A stretch of DNA of 64,000 nucleotides from Ignavibacterium sp. GTDB lineage: Bacteria; Bacteroidota; Ignavibacteria; Ignavibacteriales; Ignavibacteriaceae. Location of the stretch: positions 471,486 through 535,485 of the forward strand of contig JAGXRK010000045.1 in NCBI GenBank assembly GCA_018335755.1, in the 5' to 3' direction. This document shows, one piece after another, positions 43,706 through 52,423 of the stretch (position 1 is the stretch's first letter; each line of letters starts with the position of its first letter). The notes beneath the pieces are model-generated. The model was not told where the DNA came from. It ran no database searches and saw only the letters and a list, made by a program, of their open reading frames with translations. Made by a program: the position numbers and the translations under genes.

Positions 43706-45688
43706 ATGTGTGCAAATAAAATTTCGTCTGCCGAATATGATTATGATTTGCTTGAATTACAGAATTCTTCCATTGCTATTGCCGACGAGAATTTAAAGAT
43801 AACCTGGTACAATAAAGACTTTAAAAAAAACTGCAGAGCGAATAGAATTAAAGGCGCCTCCCTTAATTCTGTTTTCGGAATAAACCTGCCCCCGGATTTT
43901 GATAAAAACAGTTCGGATAAATCATTAGTAATTCCTTTACCTGATTCAAGAATAAACGTTATTTTAACTCCTATCCCTGTTTCTAAAAGGAATCATTCCA
44001 ACACCTTTTTTATTGAACTTATTCCTGTCATAGACCAGCAGCAGGATAAGCTTGGTAAAGATTTTCTTGAAAGAAACATCCGGTTTCAGAATGAACTTCA
44101 GAACATACTTACTTTATTGGTAAAAGAAGATTCTCTTAATCCTATCTCTGAAGAGATTTTACTCAGATGTATTCCGTTGACCGGAAGTGATTTTGGTTTT
44201 ATTGTTTTTCAGGAAAATAATGAAATAAAAAGCTTTCTTTATGTGGATGATAATAACCATATAAAAAACCGCAGTGAAGTTGAAAAAAGTATAATTTATA
44301 ATTCTTCTTTCATTAACAAATGGCTCGATATTAACAGAAGACCACTGTTAGCGTTAAATCAATATAACAATATCGGATACGGACTCACCCAGGTTGTTAA
44401 TTGTGAGTCGCTTTGTATTTCTCCCTGCTATTTTGAAAATAAACTATGGGCAAAGCTGATTCTTGGTAAAAAATCCGGCAATTACAGTTCTATTGAGATT
44501 AACAATTTAGAACAATTTTCTATACTCCTTTCATTTGCAATAAGTAATATAAAAACCCGTGAACTTAACACTGCTCTTGAATCGCGTCTGCTCCAGGCTC
44601 AAAAACTTGAAACGATTGGAAAACTATCCAGCGGTATGGCACACGATTTCAGCAACCTGTTATCCGGAATCTTCGGAAGTGTAAATCTTTTAAGAAACAG
44701 AGTTCCTGAATCGGAAAATGTAATAAGATTAATTGACAATATTGAAACCTGCTCAATAAGAGCAAGGGACTTAACAAAGGGCTTATTATCATTCGGCAAA
44801 CCCACTGCCAAACGCAAAGAACTCGTTCTACCTAATGTTCTGCTTGAAGAACTTTCTAAAGTAATCCAGCAAACATTTCCTCACAATATTATTTTCGAAC
44901 AGAACTTTGAGAATAAACTTTACAACATTCTTGGCAATGCAACAGAGGTCTATCAGATACTGCTGAATCTTTGTGTTAACGCCAAAGAGGCAATTGACGG
45001 TAAAGGCAAAATAATGCTTTCGGGAAAGAATGTTACAATTGATGATGATAACATCAGAAATTATCCTCTGCTTGAGCGTGGGAATTATGTTCTTTTTTCC
45101 GTAACTGATAACGGCAGCGGAATACCGGAGGAAAATATAACCAGAATTTTCGATCCCTATTTTTCTACAAAACAAAAAGATACCGGTTCGGGACTTGGAC
45201 TTTATGTCACCTATGGTATAATCAAAGCACATAATGGTTTTGTTGATGTGACAAGCTCTAAAGATAAGGGAACCACATTCGATGTTTACCTGCCTGCTTA
45301 TGAACCTCAAAAAACTGATAAGACGCTTGCTGCCAATAAAATTATTATGCTTGCTGATGATGAGGAAATGTTAAGTGAGCTTCTTGCTGAGCTGCTTGAG
45401 TTGAACGGGTATAATGTTGTTCGTGTTACCTCCGGAAAAGAAGTTTTAAAGGTTCTTACTGAAGAAATAAAAGTGGACTTGCTAATTATTGATTATAATA
45501 TGCCGGAGATGAACGGAATTGAATGTATTACTGAAATAAGAAAGCTTAAATTTGATATGCCGATAATTCTCTCGTCCGGCAGTCTTAAAGTTGATGAGAT
45601 TGATATTGGGAAGTATGATATAAAAAGTAAACTTACAAAACCTTACGATTTTGAAACAATGCTGTCAACAATACAAAAACTTATTTAG
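43706..45688 (+). CDS. Hybrid histidine kinase with C-terminal receiver
   Basis: A 660-residue cytoplasmic hybrid kinase with no membrane span. The N-terminal region resembles PAS and then GAF-like sensor domains (residues about 15-110 and 130-290). The DHp helix has the phospho-accepting His in SGMAHDFSNLLSGIFGS (about 313). The ATPase domain contains the N box NLCVNAKEAID, VTDNGSGIPEENI and GSGLGLYVTYG. The receiver (about 545-660) has LADDEEM and the Asp in LLIIDYNMPEMNG. It probably phosphorylates the adjacent NtrC-type regulator. Its last 8 bp overlap the end of the convergent REC-DHp gene. Location: cytoplasm. Confidence 0.9.
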   Translation: MCANKISSAEYDYDLLELQNSSIAIADENLKITWYNKDFKKNCRANRIKGASLNSVFGINLPPDFDKNSSDKSLVIPLPDSRINVILTPIPVSKRNHSNTFFIELIPVIDQQQDKLGKDFLERNIRFQNELQNILTLLVKEDSLNPISEEILLRCIPLTGSDFGFIVFQENNEIKSFLYVDDNNHIKNRSEVEKSIIYNSSFINKWLDINRRPLLALNQYNNIGYGLTQVVNCESLCISPCYFENKLWAKLILGKKSGNYSSIEINNLEQFSILLSFAISNIKTRELNTALESRLLQAQKLETIGKLSSGMAHDFSNLLSGIFGSVNLLRNRVPESENVIRLIDNIETCSIRARDLTKGLLSFGKPTAKRKELVLPNVLLEELSKVIQQTFPHNIIFEQNFENKLYNILGNATEVYQILLNLCVNAKEAIDGKGKIMLSGKNVTIDDDNIRNYPLLERGNYVLFSVTDNGSGIPEENITRIFDPYFSTKQKDTGSGLGLYVTYGIIKAHNGFVDVTSSKDKGTTFDVYLPAYEPQKTDKTLAANKIIMLADDEEMLSELLAELLELNGYNVVRVTSGKEVLKVLTEEIKVDLLIIDYNMPEMNGIECITEIRKLKFDMPIILSSGSLKVDEIDIGKYDIKSKLTKPYDFETMLSTIQKLI

Positions 45689-46364
45689 TTTCTTCATCCT
45701 GTCTCTCATCATCTACCTTAATCATTTTTATATCTTTTGTATAGTTTGAGATAACAGGATCTTTTATAGCATTCAATTGATCCAGAACCGCTGTTATTTC
45801 TTTAACTGCAATTTCAATATAATTTACCCGCTTAAGTATAGCTTCTTTTGATAATTCGTCTCTGCTAAGTTCTCTTTTTATTGCTGATGAAGAAAGACTG
45901 AGCAAAGTAAGTGGCTGCTTAATTTTGTGATTTGCTGTTACAACAGTTGCAAAAAAAGTATCCCGCTTTTCAGATTCAAGTAAAGATTTCTGAGCGTCGG
46001 ATAATTTTAGGGCTGAGTTAACCCTTGCAAGAAGCTCAATTCTGTTAAAAGGTTTTTTAATATAATCAAATGCTCCTGCTTCAAGCCCTTCTTTAGTATC
46101 TTCAGCACCGGATTTAGCGGTTACAAGTATTATGGGAATATTTTTTGTTTTAGGATTTGCAACCAGGGTTTTACATACTTCTATACCTGTAATGTCGGGC
46201 ATCATAACATCCAGCAGGATCAAATCGGGCAGTTCTAAAACAGCTTTTTCAATTCCTGTGCTTCCATCATAAGCAGTAAGTACTTCATATCCTTCATGCT
46301 CTAAACGATCCTGAAGCATAAATACATTTTCCGGCAGATCATCAATAACAAGTATTCTCTTCAT
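45681..46364 (-). CDS. Receiver-plus-DHp protein without ATPase domain
   Basis: A 227-residue protein with an N-terminal receiver (VIDDLPENVFMLQDRLEHEG; acceptor Asp in LILLDVMMPDITG; conserved Lys in YIKKPFNR). Residues about 130-205 then look like a histidine-kinase dimerisation helix pair with a candidate His (ATVVTANHKIKQPLTLLSL), but there is no ATP-binding domain. It resembles a phosphotransfer intermediate or a receiver-dimerisation module. Its start shares a base with the stop of the large hybrid kinase (46364), so it is probably its partner. The 3' end overlaps the convergent kinase gene by 8 bp. Confidence 0.8.
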   Translation of the reverse strand: MKRILVIDDLPENVFMLQDRLEHEGYEVLTAYDGSTGIEKAVLELPDLILLDVMMPDITGIEVCKTLVANPKTKNIPIILVTAKSGAEDTKEGLEAGAFDYIKKPFNRIELLARVNSALKLSDAQKSLLESEKRDTFFATVVTANHKIKQPLTLLSLSSSAIKRELSRDELSKEAILKRVNYIEIAVKEITAVLDQLNAIKDPVISNYTKDIKMIKVDDERQDEETK

Positions 46365-49300
46365 TAAACTGATCTTAATTTTGATAAGTGTTGTTCAATC
46401 TTAGCAGTAATTACTGCGGAGTTTACCGGTTTAGGAATATAATCATTAAAGCCGTGCTTTAAAATAACTTCCCTGTCACCAGACATTGCCTTTGCTGTTA
46501 CAGCGTAAACAACAAGGTCGTGATTTTTGCTGTTTGCTCTGATGTTTTTCAAAGTCTGGAAGCCGTCCATTTCAGGCATCATTATGTCAAGTAACACCAA
46601 ATCCGGTTTAATAAGATCAAGAATCTTTAAACATTCAATGCCGTTTCTTGCAAGATGAGTTTTACAATTTGCCGCCTGCACCATTTCATTCAAAGTAAAC
46701 AATGTATCCGGATCATCATCTACAATTAAAACTTCACCCAGATAGTCTTCCAAAATCTCTTCTTCATCAATAACAACAGGTGATTCAGCCGTCCCGTGGT
46801 TTTCCGCTTTTTCTTCTTTGCGATTCTGAATAATTATTCCTTCTTCCTGCTGCTTTATTCTATCCCTGACTATTTTGAGTACGTCCAATTGATGTCCCCT
46901 GGATTTTACTGTTATATTTTCAACAACTGTATTGAGAGATTTAATTTCCTCCTGTGTGAGATCTTTTGCTGTGCTTATAATTATCGGAATATGTTTTGTT
47001 TGCGGACTGGACTTCAGTTTATAAGATAAAGTAACGCCATCAATTTTAGGCATCATGAGATCAAGAATGATAAGGTCCGGCTGAATTTCGGAAATTTTAT
47101 TAAATGCAAATTCGCTGTCCTGGATATAATCAATCCTTATGTTTTCATTTTTAAATTCAAGTTTGAACTTTTCAAACTCCAGTTCATCATCATCCACTAT
47201 AACAATTTTTTGTATTTGTTTATTAGCAAGTCCTTCAAGTCTGTTAAAAGCTGAAATTAATTTTTCTGATGAAATAGGTTTAACAAAATATTCAAATGCA
47301 CCTAGACCATAGCCGATTTTCTTATCGCCAAGAATTGAAACAAGAATAACCGGGATCTCTTTTGTATTTGGATCTTCCTTCAGATCCTTCAGCACAGTCC
47401 ATCCATCCTTATGCGGCAGCATTACATCAAGAGTAATTGCAAATGGCTGTTTTTCCTTTGCCAACTTCAGACCTATTTCACCATCTTCAGCAAAGATAAC
47501 TTCATATCCCTTCGATATCAGATATTGACCGATTGTGTATCTTATTTCGGCATCATCATCAATTACCAGAATAGGATTCTTTCTATTCTTTCTTAAAACT
47601 TCAACATTAACATTTTGAGATGCAAGGTTTTGTTTTTCCTGTCCGAATTTAAGAGGGATAGTAAAGAAGAAATTAGATCCTTCACCCAATTTACTTTTAA
47701 CGGAAATAGTACCGCCAAGCATGTCAATAATACGCTTGCAGATTGCAAGTCCGAGTCCGGTACCGCCGTATTTTCTTGTTGTTGATCCATCAATCTGGCG
47801 GAATTCTTCGAATATTATTTTTTGTGCCTGGTCATCTATACCAATACCTGTGTCAATAACATCGAACCTCAGCATTTCATTTTCTGTTTGAGAGACACGT
47901 AATTTAACCGCACCTTTTTCTGTAAACTTAACAGCGTTGCCCATTAGGTTGATGAGAACCTGCGATAATCTTGTTCTGTCAGTGGTTATGATTATACGGG
48001 TATTACAGACTCTTACTATTTCCAGTCCGATACCTTTTTCAATAGTGAGCGGATTAATAGTATTATATATTTCTTCAAGTATTTCTTCAAGCAGATTATC
48101 CTCTTCGCGAATTTCCATTTTGCCCGCTTCGATTTTGGAAAGATCGAGAATATCATTTATTAATGTCATTAATCTTCTGCCGCTTTTCAGAACCACTTCA
48201 AGACGTTCTTTATTCTTTCCGTTGAGATGTGATTTTTCTATTATCAGTTCGGTTAACCCCAGAATAGAGTTCATTGGAGTACGAAGTTCGTGCGACATAC
48301 TTGCAAGAAACTGTGATTTTAGTTTTGTAGATTCCTCAGCACGCTGTTTTTCTATCTCAAGTTCTTCAGCTCTTCTTTCAAGCTGTTTATGCAGTTGAAC
48401 CAGAGTTTCATTTTGCTTTTTTATCTGCACGTTTTGTTTTTGATAATCTTCATTTAAACGCTTCAATTCATTAATGAAACTTTCAAGTTGAACGAGTGCT
48501 TTGGCATTGGTCAACCCGATTGCTAACTGTTCTTTAATCTTACTGAGATACTCCCTCGATTCATCTGATGGTGAATCAACAGAACCAAATTCAATTATGG
48601 CAGTAACCTTATTATTATAGATAATAGGAATGATCAGGAGATGTTTTATCCACAGCTTAACTGTTCCGGTAGGAATAACCGGCAGCAGATCTTCCGAGGT
48701 AATTTCAATTTGCTCTTTAGTGCTGATAACGCGCTGGTAAAACTCGTTTGTTTCATAATCTGAGTCTCGTTTTTTAAGTCCGTATGAACTTATCAATCTT
48801 ATTTCACCTTCATCAACAGAATAAAACGCACCCACAACAAAGTCGCATGCGCTGATAATCTTTTTTAATGCCGCATTGGATATTTCAACAAGTGACGGAT
48901 TCTGGTTAATAAGCGTAATAAACTCCGCGTATTCAGTTTTAGCTTTTTGATTTTTCTGAAGTTCATCAAGCATGAGGTTAAATGCTCTGCCGAGCTGCCC
49001 GATTTCGTCTTTTGTTCTTATGCTGATCCTTCTGTTAAAATCACCCTCACTTACAACTTTGGTTGCATTACTAAGATCGGTGATCTGACTTCGCATTTTA
49101 TTTGTAAATATGTAAGTAAGTAAAACAGAAAGGAATAAGCCCGCCAGACCAATTATCAGGAACATCACTTTTAATGCCTCTCTGATCTGGGTCAATTCCG
49201 GATTGGTTTTAAAGATAAGGAATGACAGATTATTGCTCAATTCGGTTGCGCTTAACGGCGAAGCAAGTGTTGCCGTTACATCATCAGCAGCGGAAGCATC

Positions 49301-49912
49301 AAAATAAACTTTACTTTCACTTTGCTGATTAAAAAAATCAACAGCATTATTTAGATCATAAAGAATGTTTTCATTTGTCTTTTTATCCGATACTTCAGCG
49401 ACAGTATTATCCCAAACAATGGCAATATCTGCATTTATCCTTAAAGCAAAATCATCCAGCAGATCCTGAGTAAGTATTCTTCCATAATAAAATTGTTTCC
49501 CCTGTTTATCTTTGAAGGATTTAATAATTGCATAAGGATTATATTCAAGAAACTGTTTTAATGTTAATTCGCCTTTTGGCAGATTTACTGAGGGTGAATG
49601 AACAAGCCGGTTGATTCTTTCTGTGCCATTACTTCTTAGTTCGATTATAAAATCATTCTCTGCATTTAACAGATTTCCGCGAAGCATAAATGCATTCAGG
49701 TCAGATTCAATTAAGGCGGCAAATTCGTAATCTGATTTTTGAGATATGTTCGAATAAACGTAAGAAAAGTTGGATGCGGAATTCTGAATATTCTGAGCCC
49801 TTTGTGTGTTAAGGACTCTTTGCATTGTAGTAATAATAGCAACGGCAGAGCTGCCGAGAATAAGCAGAACTATTACAAAGTTAATAAAAAGTATTCTGAG
49901 GGAAAGTTTCAT
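46364..49912 (-). CDS. Large membrane hybrid histidine kinase with HAMP, GAF-like and three receiver domains
   Basis: A 1182-residue sensor. An N-terminal span (about 7-27) is followed by a periplasmic sensor region and a second span (about 247-270), then HAMP, a GAF-like domain (about 320-470), a coiled coil (about 480-530), DHp with the His in ASMSHELRTPMNS (about 540) and an ATPase domain (DTGIGIDDQ; GGTGLGLAICK). Three receivers follow (starting near residues 772, 895 and 1057), each with an Asp-containing DVMLPHKDG, DLMMPKIDG or DIMMPEMDG motif. Three outputs from one kinase indicate multistep or branched phosphorelay. It sits between the single receiver 49919 and the REC-DHp gene, downstream of the secretin gene, and likely controls or tunes the pilus-like machine. 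Confidence 0.92.
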   Translation of the reverse strand: MKLSLRILFINFVIVLLILGSSAVAIITTMQRVLNTQRAQNIQNSASNFSYVYSNISQKSDYEFAALIESDLNAFMLRGNLLNAENDFIIELRSNGTERINRLVHSPSVNLPKGELTLKQFLEYNPYAIIKSFKDKQGKQFYYGRILTQDLLDDFALRINADIAIVWDNTVAEVSDKKTNENILYDLNNAVDFFNQQSESKVYFDASAADDVTATLASPLSATELSNNLSFLIFKTNPELTQIREALKVMFLIIGLAGLFLSVLLTYIFTNKMRSQITDLSNATKVVSEGDFNRRISIRTKDEIGQLGRAFNLMLDELQKNQKAKTEYAEFITLINQNPSLVEISNAALKKIISACDFVVGAFYSVDEGEIRLISSYGLKKRDSDYETNEFYQRVISTKEQIEITSEDLLPVIPTGTVKLWIKHLLIIPIIYNNKVTAIIEFGSVDSPSDESREYLSKIKEQLAIGLTNAKALVQLESFINELKRLNEDYQKQNVQIKKQNETLVQLHKQLERRAEELEIEKQRAEESTKLKSQFLASMSHELRTPMNSILGLTELIIEKSHLNGKNKERLEVVLKSGRRLMTLINDILDLSKIEAGKMEIREEDNLLEEILEEIYNTINPLTIEKGIGLEIVRVCNTRIIITTDRTRLSQVLINLMGNAVKFTEKGAVKLRVSQTENEMLRFDVIDTGIGIDDQAQKIIFEEFRQIDGSTTRKYGGTGLGLAICKRIIDMLGGTISVKSKLGEGSNFFFTIPLKFGQEKQNLASQNVNVEVLRKNRKNPILVIDDDAEIRYTIGQYLISKGYEVIFAEDGEIGLKLAKEKQPFAITLDVMLPHKDGWTVLKDLKEDPNTKEIPVILVSILGDKKIGYGLGAFEYFVKPISSEKLISAFNRLEGLANKQIQKIVIVDDDELEFEKFKLEFKNENIRIDYIQDSEFAFNKISEIQPDLIILDLMMPKIDGVTLSYKLKSSPQTKHIPIIISTAKDLTQEEIKSLNTVVENITVKSRGHQLDVLKIVRDRIKQQEEGIIIQNRKEEKAENHGTAESPVVIDEEEILEDYLGEVLIVDDDPDTLFTLNEMVQAANCKTHLARNGIECLKILDLIKPDLVLLDIMMPEMDGFQTLKNIRANSKNHDLVVYAVTAKAMSGDREVILKHGFNDYIPKPVNSAVITAKIEQHLSKLRSV

Positions 49913-49918
49913 CGTTCA

Positions 49919-50281
49919 TCATTCTCTCTGCAGTACCCGTCGAATCGTAATTAAAAGTTCATCAAAATCGTAAGGCTTGCTGATAAAATCGCTTGCCCCC
50001 ATTTTGGCAGAATCAATAGCGCTTTTAACGTCGGCATAAGCCGTTAAAACGATCACTTTAGAATTTAAATTTTTTTCTTCCATTTCTTTCAGCACATCGA
50101 ATCCATCCATATCCGGCATCTTTAAATCAAGCAGGACAAGATCAACTTTATTCTCTGAAAGATGTTTTACTGCATCAAAGCCGTTAGTTACATAAGATGC
50201 GTCATAACCGACTTCAGTAAGATCATCTTTCAGAGCGGTACAAAGGTTAATATCATCATCAACAACAAGAATAACTTCCAT
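49919..50281 (-). CDS. Single-domain response regulator
   Basis: A 120-residue stand-alone receiver (CheY-like). It has VVDDDINLCTALKDDL, the acceptor Asp in LVLLDLKMPDMDG, Thr in VIVLTAYA and Lys in FISKPYDFDEL. It has no output domain, so it acts through protein interactions or as a phosphorelay intermediate. It starts 9 bp after the secretin gene stop and ends 6 bp before the large hybrid kinase start, firmly within the same operon. Confidence 0.93.
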   Translation of the reverse strand: MEVILVVDDDINLCTALKDDLTEVGYDASYVTNGFDAVKHLSENKVDLVLLDLKMPDMDGFDVLKEMEEKNLNSKVIVLTAYADVKSAIDSAKMGASDFISKPYDFDELLITIRRVLQRE

Positions 50282-50289
50282 CTATAACC

Positions 50290-51522
50290 TTAGTATTTTA
50301 ACTGTGAATCACTCTGATCTAATTGATAGAATTTAATCTGCCTTTTATTGTCATTAAGCTGTTCCTGTATAAGATTCTTTGCAGAAGGATTCTGAGATCT
50401 TTCTTTCAAAGTAGGAACAATTTCAGCTTTAAGTAAAATTACCAGTTCTTTCTTGTTCACTATTTTCTGATCAGAACCAAATATATAGCGGAGACCAAAG
50501 AACCACCATGGCAGATCTTTCAAAATTGGAATGCCGCTTCTAACTACTGATTCTTCATTAACAAACAAACCGCCAAGCACGGTTTCCTCACCGTTGAACA
50601 TAAGCACCTGTGTATTTGCAGTGGTTTTTCTGATTTCTGTAACAAGTTCACTTGTCTGGAAAGTAGATCTTTCAACCATCACATTCAGTAAGCAGTAGTC
50701 AATACCTTCCTCAGTGTAAACATGAGGCATAACTTCTATAATAGTACCAGTCGGGAAAAATCTTTCAATAGTATTACCTGCAAAGTCTCTGGTTCTAACT
50801 GAAAAATCTGAACCAATTTGTATTCTTCCCTGGTTTTTATCACGCACTATAATATTAGGACTGGCTAATATCTCTCCAAGATTTTCCTGCTCAAAGAATT
50901 TAAATACTGCAGTGGCTTCACCGAAGAAATTACCAATTTGTCCTTCAGAAGATGAGCCGAGCCTCCAACTTGGTGGTATGGACTGTTCTTGACCGGTTAA
51001 TCTTTGAGATTCTGATATGATTTGAGACCCAACATTAAAACCCTTCCCAGACAGCAAGAATTTCCAGTCAATTCCTCTCTGTTTAGATGCGTTTACATCC
51101 ATTTCAAAGAATACTGCAGATATTTTTACTTCTCGTGAATTAACAGAAGCATAAGTTTCCGGAGTTCTACTGTCCGCGGGATCTTTACCGGGACGTTTTA
51201 CTACTATAACGTCCTCTTTTTCTTCAAAAATGAACCCGCTGTACTGGACAATAATTAATAGTGCTTTATCATAAGGCATATTTTCTATTTCTATGCCTAT
51301 GGGGTCCTCTTTATCGACAGTGCTTACGATCCGTTTTCCTGTGGTGCTTTCACTTACCTTGCTCAACAATTCAAGAGCTGAATTGAACGGCAATGTCTGT
51401 GCAAGAGTTACCAGCTCATCCGGATTGTTATAAGTTTTAAATCTGCGTTCCCAGTACTGCTGAGAAAAAACCTGTGAGACAAATAGCAGTATTGTCACTA
51501 AAGTTAATATGTAAGTTCTCAT
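50290..51522 (-). CDS. Secretin-family outer-membrane channel protein (PilQ/GspD-like, short form)
   Basis: A 410-residue protein from ATG 51522, which starts a good signal peptide (MRTYILTLVTILLFVSQVFSQ) and has a gtgagaag-like ribosome site. The longer frame to 51582 would overlap the upstream gene. An N-domain-like region (about 25-130) precedes the secretin core, which ends with the family pattern: ILASPNIIVRDKNQGRIQIG, GTIIEVMPHVYTEEG, GEETVLGGLFVNEES, GIPILKDLPWWFFGLRYIF. It is shorter than typical PilQ/GspD (600+ residues), with fewer N domains. It forms the exit pore of a type IV pilus or secretion machine and lies within the pil-like operon. Confidence 0.87.
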   Translation of the reverse strand: MRTYILTLVTILLFVSQVFSQQYWERRFKTYNNPDELVTLAQTLPFNSALELLSKVSESTTGKRIVSTVDKEDPIGIEIENMPYDKALLIIVQYSGFIFEEKEDVIVVKRPGKDPADSRTPETYASVNSREVKISAVFFEMDVNASKQRGIDWKFLLSGKGFNVGSQIISESQRLTGQEQSIPPSWRLGSSSEGQIGNFFGEATAVFKFFEQENLGEILASPNIIVRDKNQGRIQIGSDFSVRTRDFAGNTIERFFPTGTIIEVMPHVYTEEGIDYCLLNVMVERSTFQTSELVTEIRKTTANTQVLMFNGEETVLGGLFVNEESVVRSGIPILKDLPWWFFGLRYIFGSDQKIVNKKELVILLKAEIVPTLKERSQNPSAKNLIQEQLNDNKRQIKFYQLDQSDSQLKY

Positions 51523-51535
51523 TTTACTTCTCACT

Positions 51536-52423
51536 TTATTTCTTAATTTCTGATTTTGATAAGCTAAGATCAACTTTTTCAATAATTCCGCCTTTATTCA
51601 ATATAAAGCTTACAGAACTGTTGTTATAATCTATCTTTGTTAAATAACCAAGGTAAACCTGTTCACCTTCCCATATCAGGTAGGTATTACCCTTATCATC
51701 TGCAAGGAATGCGCCTTCAGGGATTAATGCAAGCAGTTTTGCTCCCTGAACATCAAGCAATCCGTCAATATTAGGCGGTATTTCGTTTCTAATTAGCGGA
51801 TAGAAGATATCGTATATTGATCCGGTGCTCAGGTCATTTTCCACATAAGTTGCAGGTGCAAAACGGGAATCCTGCGAGAAATAAACCTGAACATTCATGG
51901 CGAAACTTACAAGGAACTGCGGAACACCATCTTCCGAATCTGTTTTAACAAGATTTCCGAAAGATACAGTCTGCACTTTCTTCAATTCCTTGCTGCTTTC
52001 GATTGCGTATATAAGCTTATAGACATCATTGAAATAGCCCTGTCCATTCAGCTTATAAAGATGATAGAAAAATTCCTTATCCTGCTTCTGTTCTGCATAC
52101 TCAATATTAACCTGGGTATTTCCGGAATAACCGGTAACCGCATCGTTAATAAAGTTATAGAACTTAATAGATGACAGGTTCTGAGGAATATTGAATTTCC
52201 TGTTTGCAAGAATTGAGTCAAGCATTGCCGAGCGCTCTGCAAGCTGCTCATACTGCTGCGCCAATTCTACAGGATCAATGGCGTTTGCATTAAGCTCTTT
52301 TAATTGTTCTTTCTTTTCATCGATCTCACTGCCCTGAACAGCAAATATATAAATACCGCCCAGCACGAGAACGAGAATAAGCAGAACTAAAAGAACTAAT
52401 GTGCTTCGTAATTTTTTATTCAT
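51536..52423 (-). CDS. PilO/GspM-like pilus assembly protein
   Basis: A 295-residue protein, taking ATG 52423 because it starts MNKKLRSTLVLLVLLILVLV with one N-terminal membrane helix (about residues 6-28). The earlier frame opening at 52453 lies inside the upstream gene. A coiled coil (EIDEKKEQLKELNANA) follows, then a periplasmic ferredoxin-like domain as in PilO. Residues about 220-295 (LIPEGAFLADDKGNTYLIWE) are extra and beta-rich, perhaps a PilP-like segment joined to it. The start overlaps the end of the fusion gene by 8 bp. It links the inner-membrane platform to the secretin. The family call rests on topology and gene order. Confidence 0.75.
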   Translation of the reverse strand: MNKKLRSTLVLLVLLILVLVLGGIYIFAVQGSEIDEKKEQLKELNANAIDPVELAQQYEQLAERSAMLDSILANRKFNIPQNLSSIKFYNFINDAVTGYSGNTQVNIEYAEQKQDKEFFYHLYKLNGQGYFNDVYKLIYAIESSKELKKVQTVSFGNLVKTDSEDGVPQFLVSFAMNVQVYFSQDSRFAPATYVENDLSTGSIYDIFYPLIRNEIPPNIDGLLDVQGAKLLALIPEGAFLADDKGNTYLIWEGEQVYLGYLTKIDYNNSSVSFILNKGGIIEKVDLSLSKSEIKK

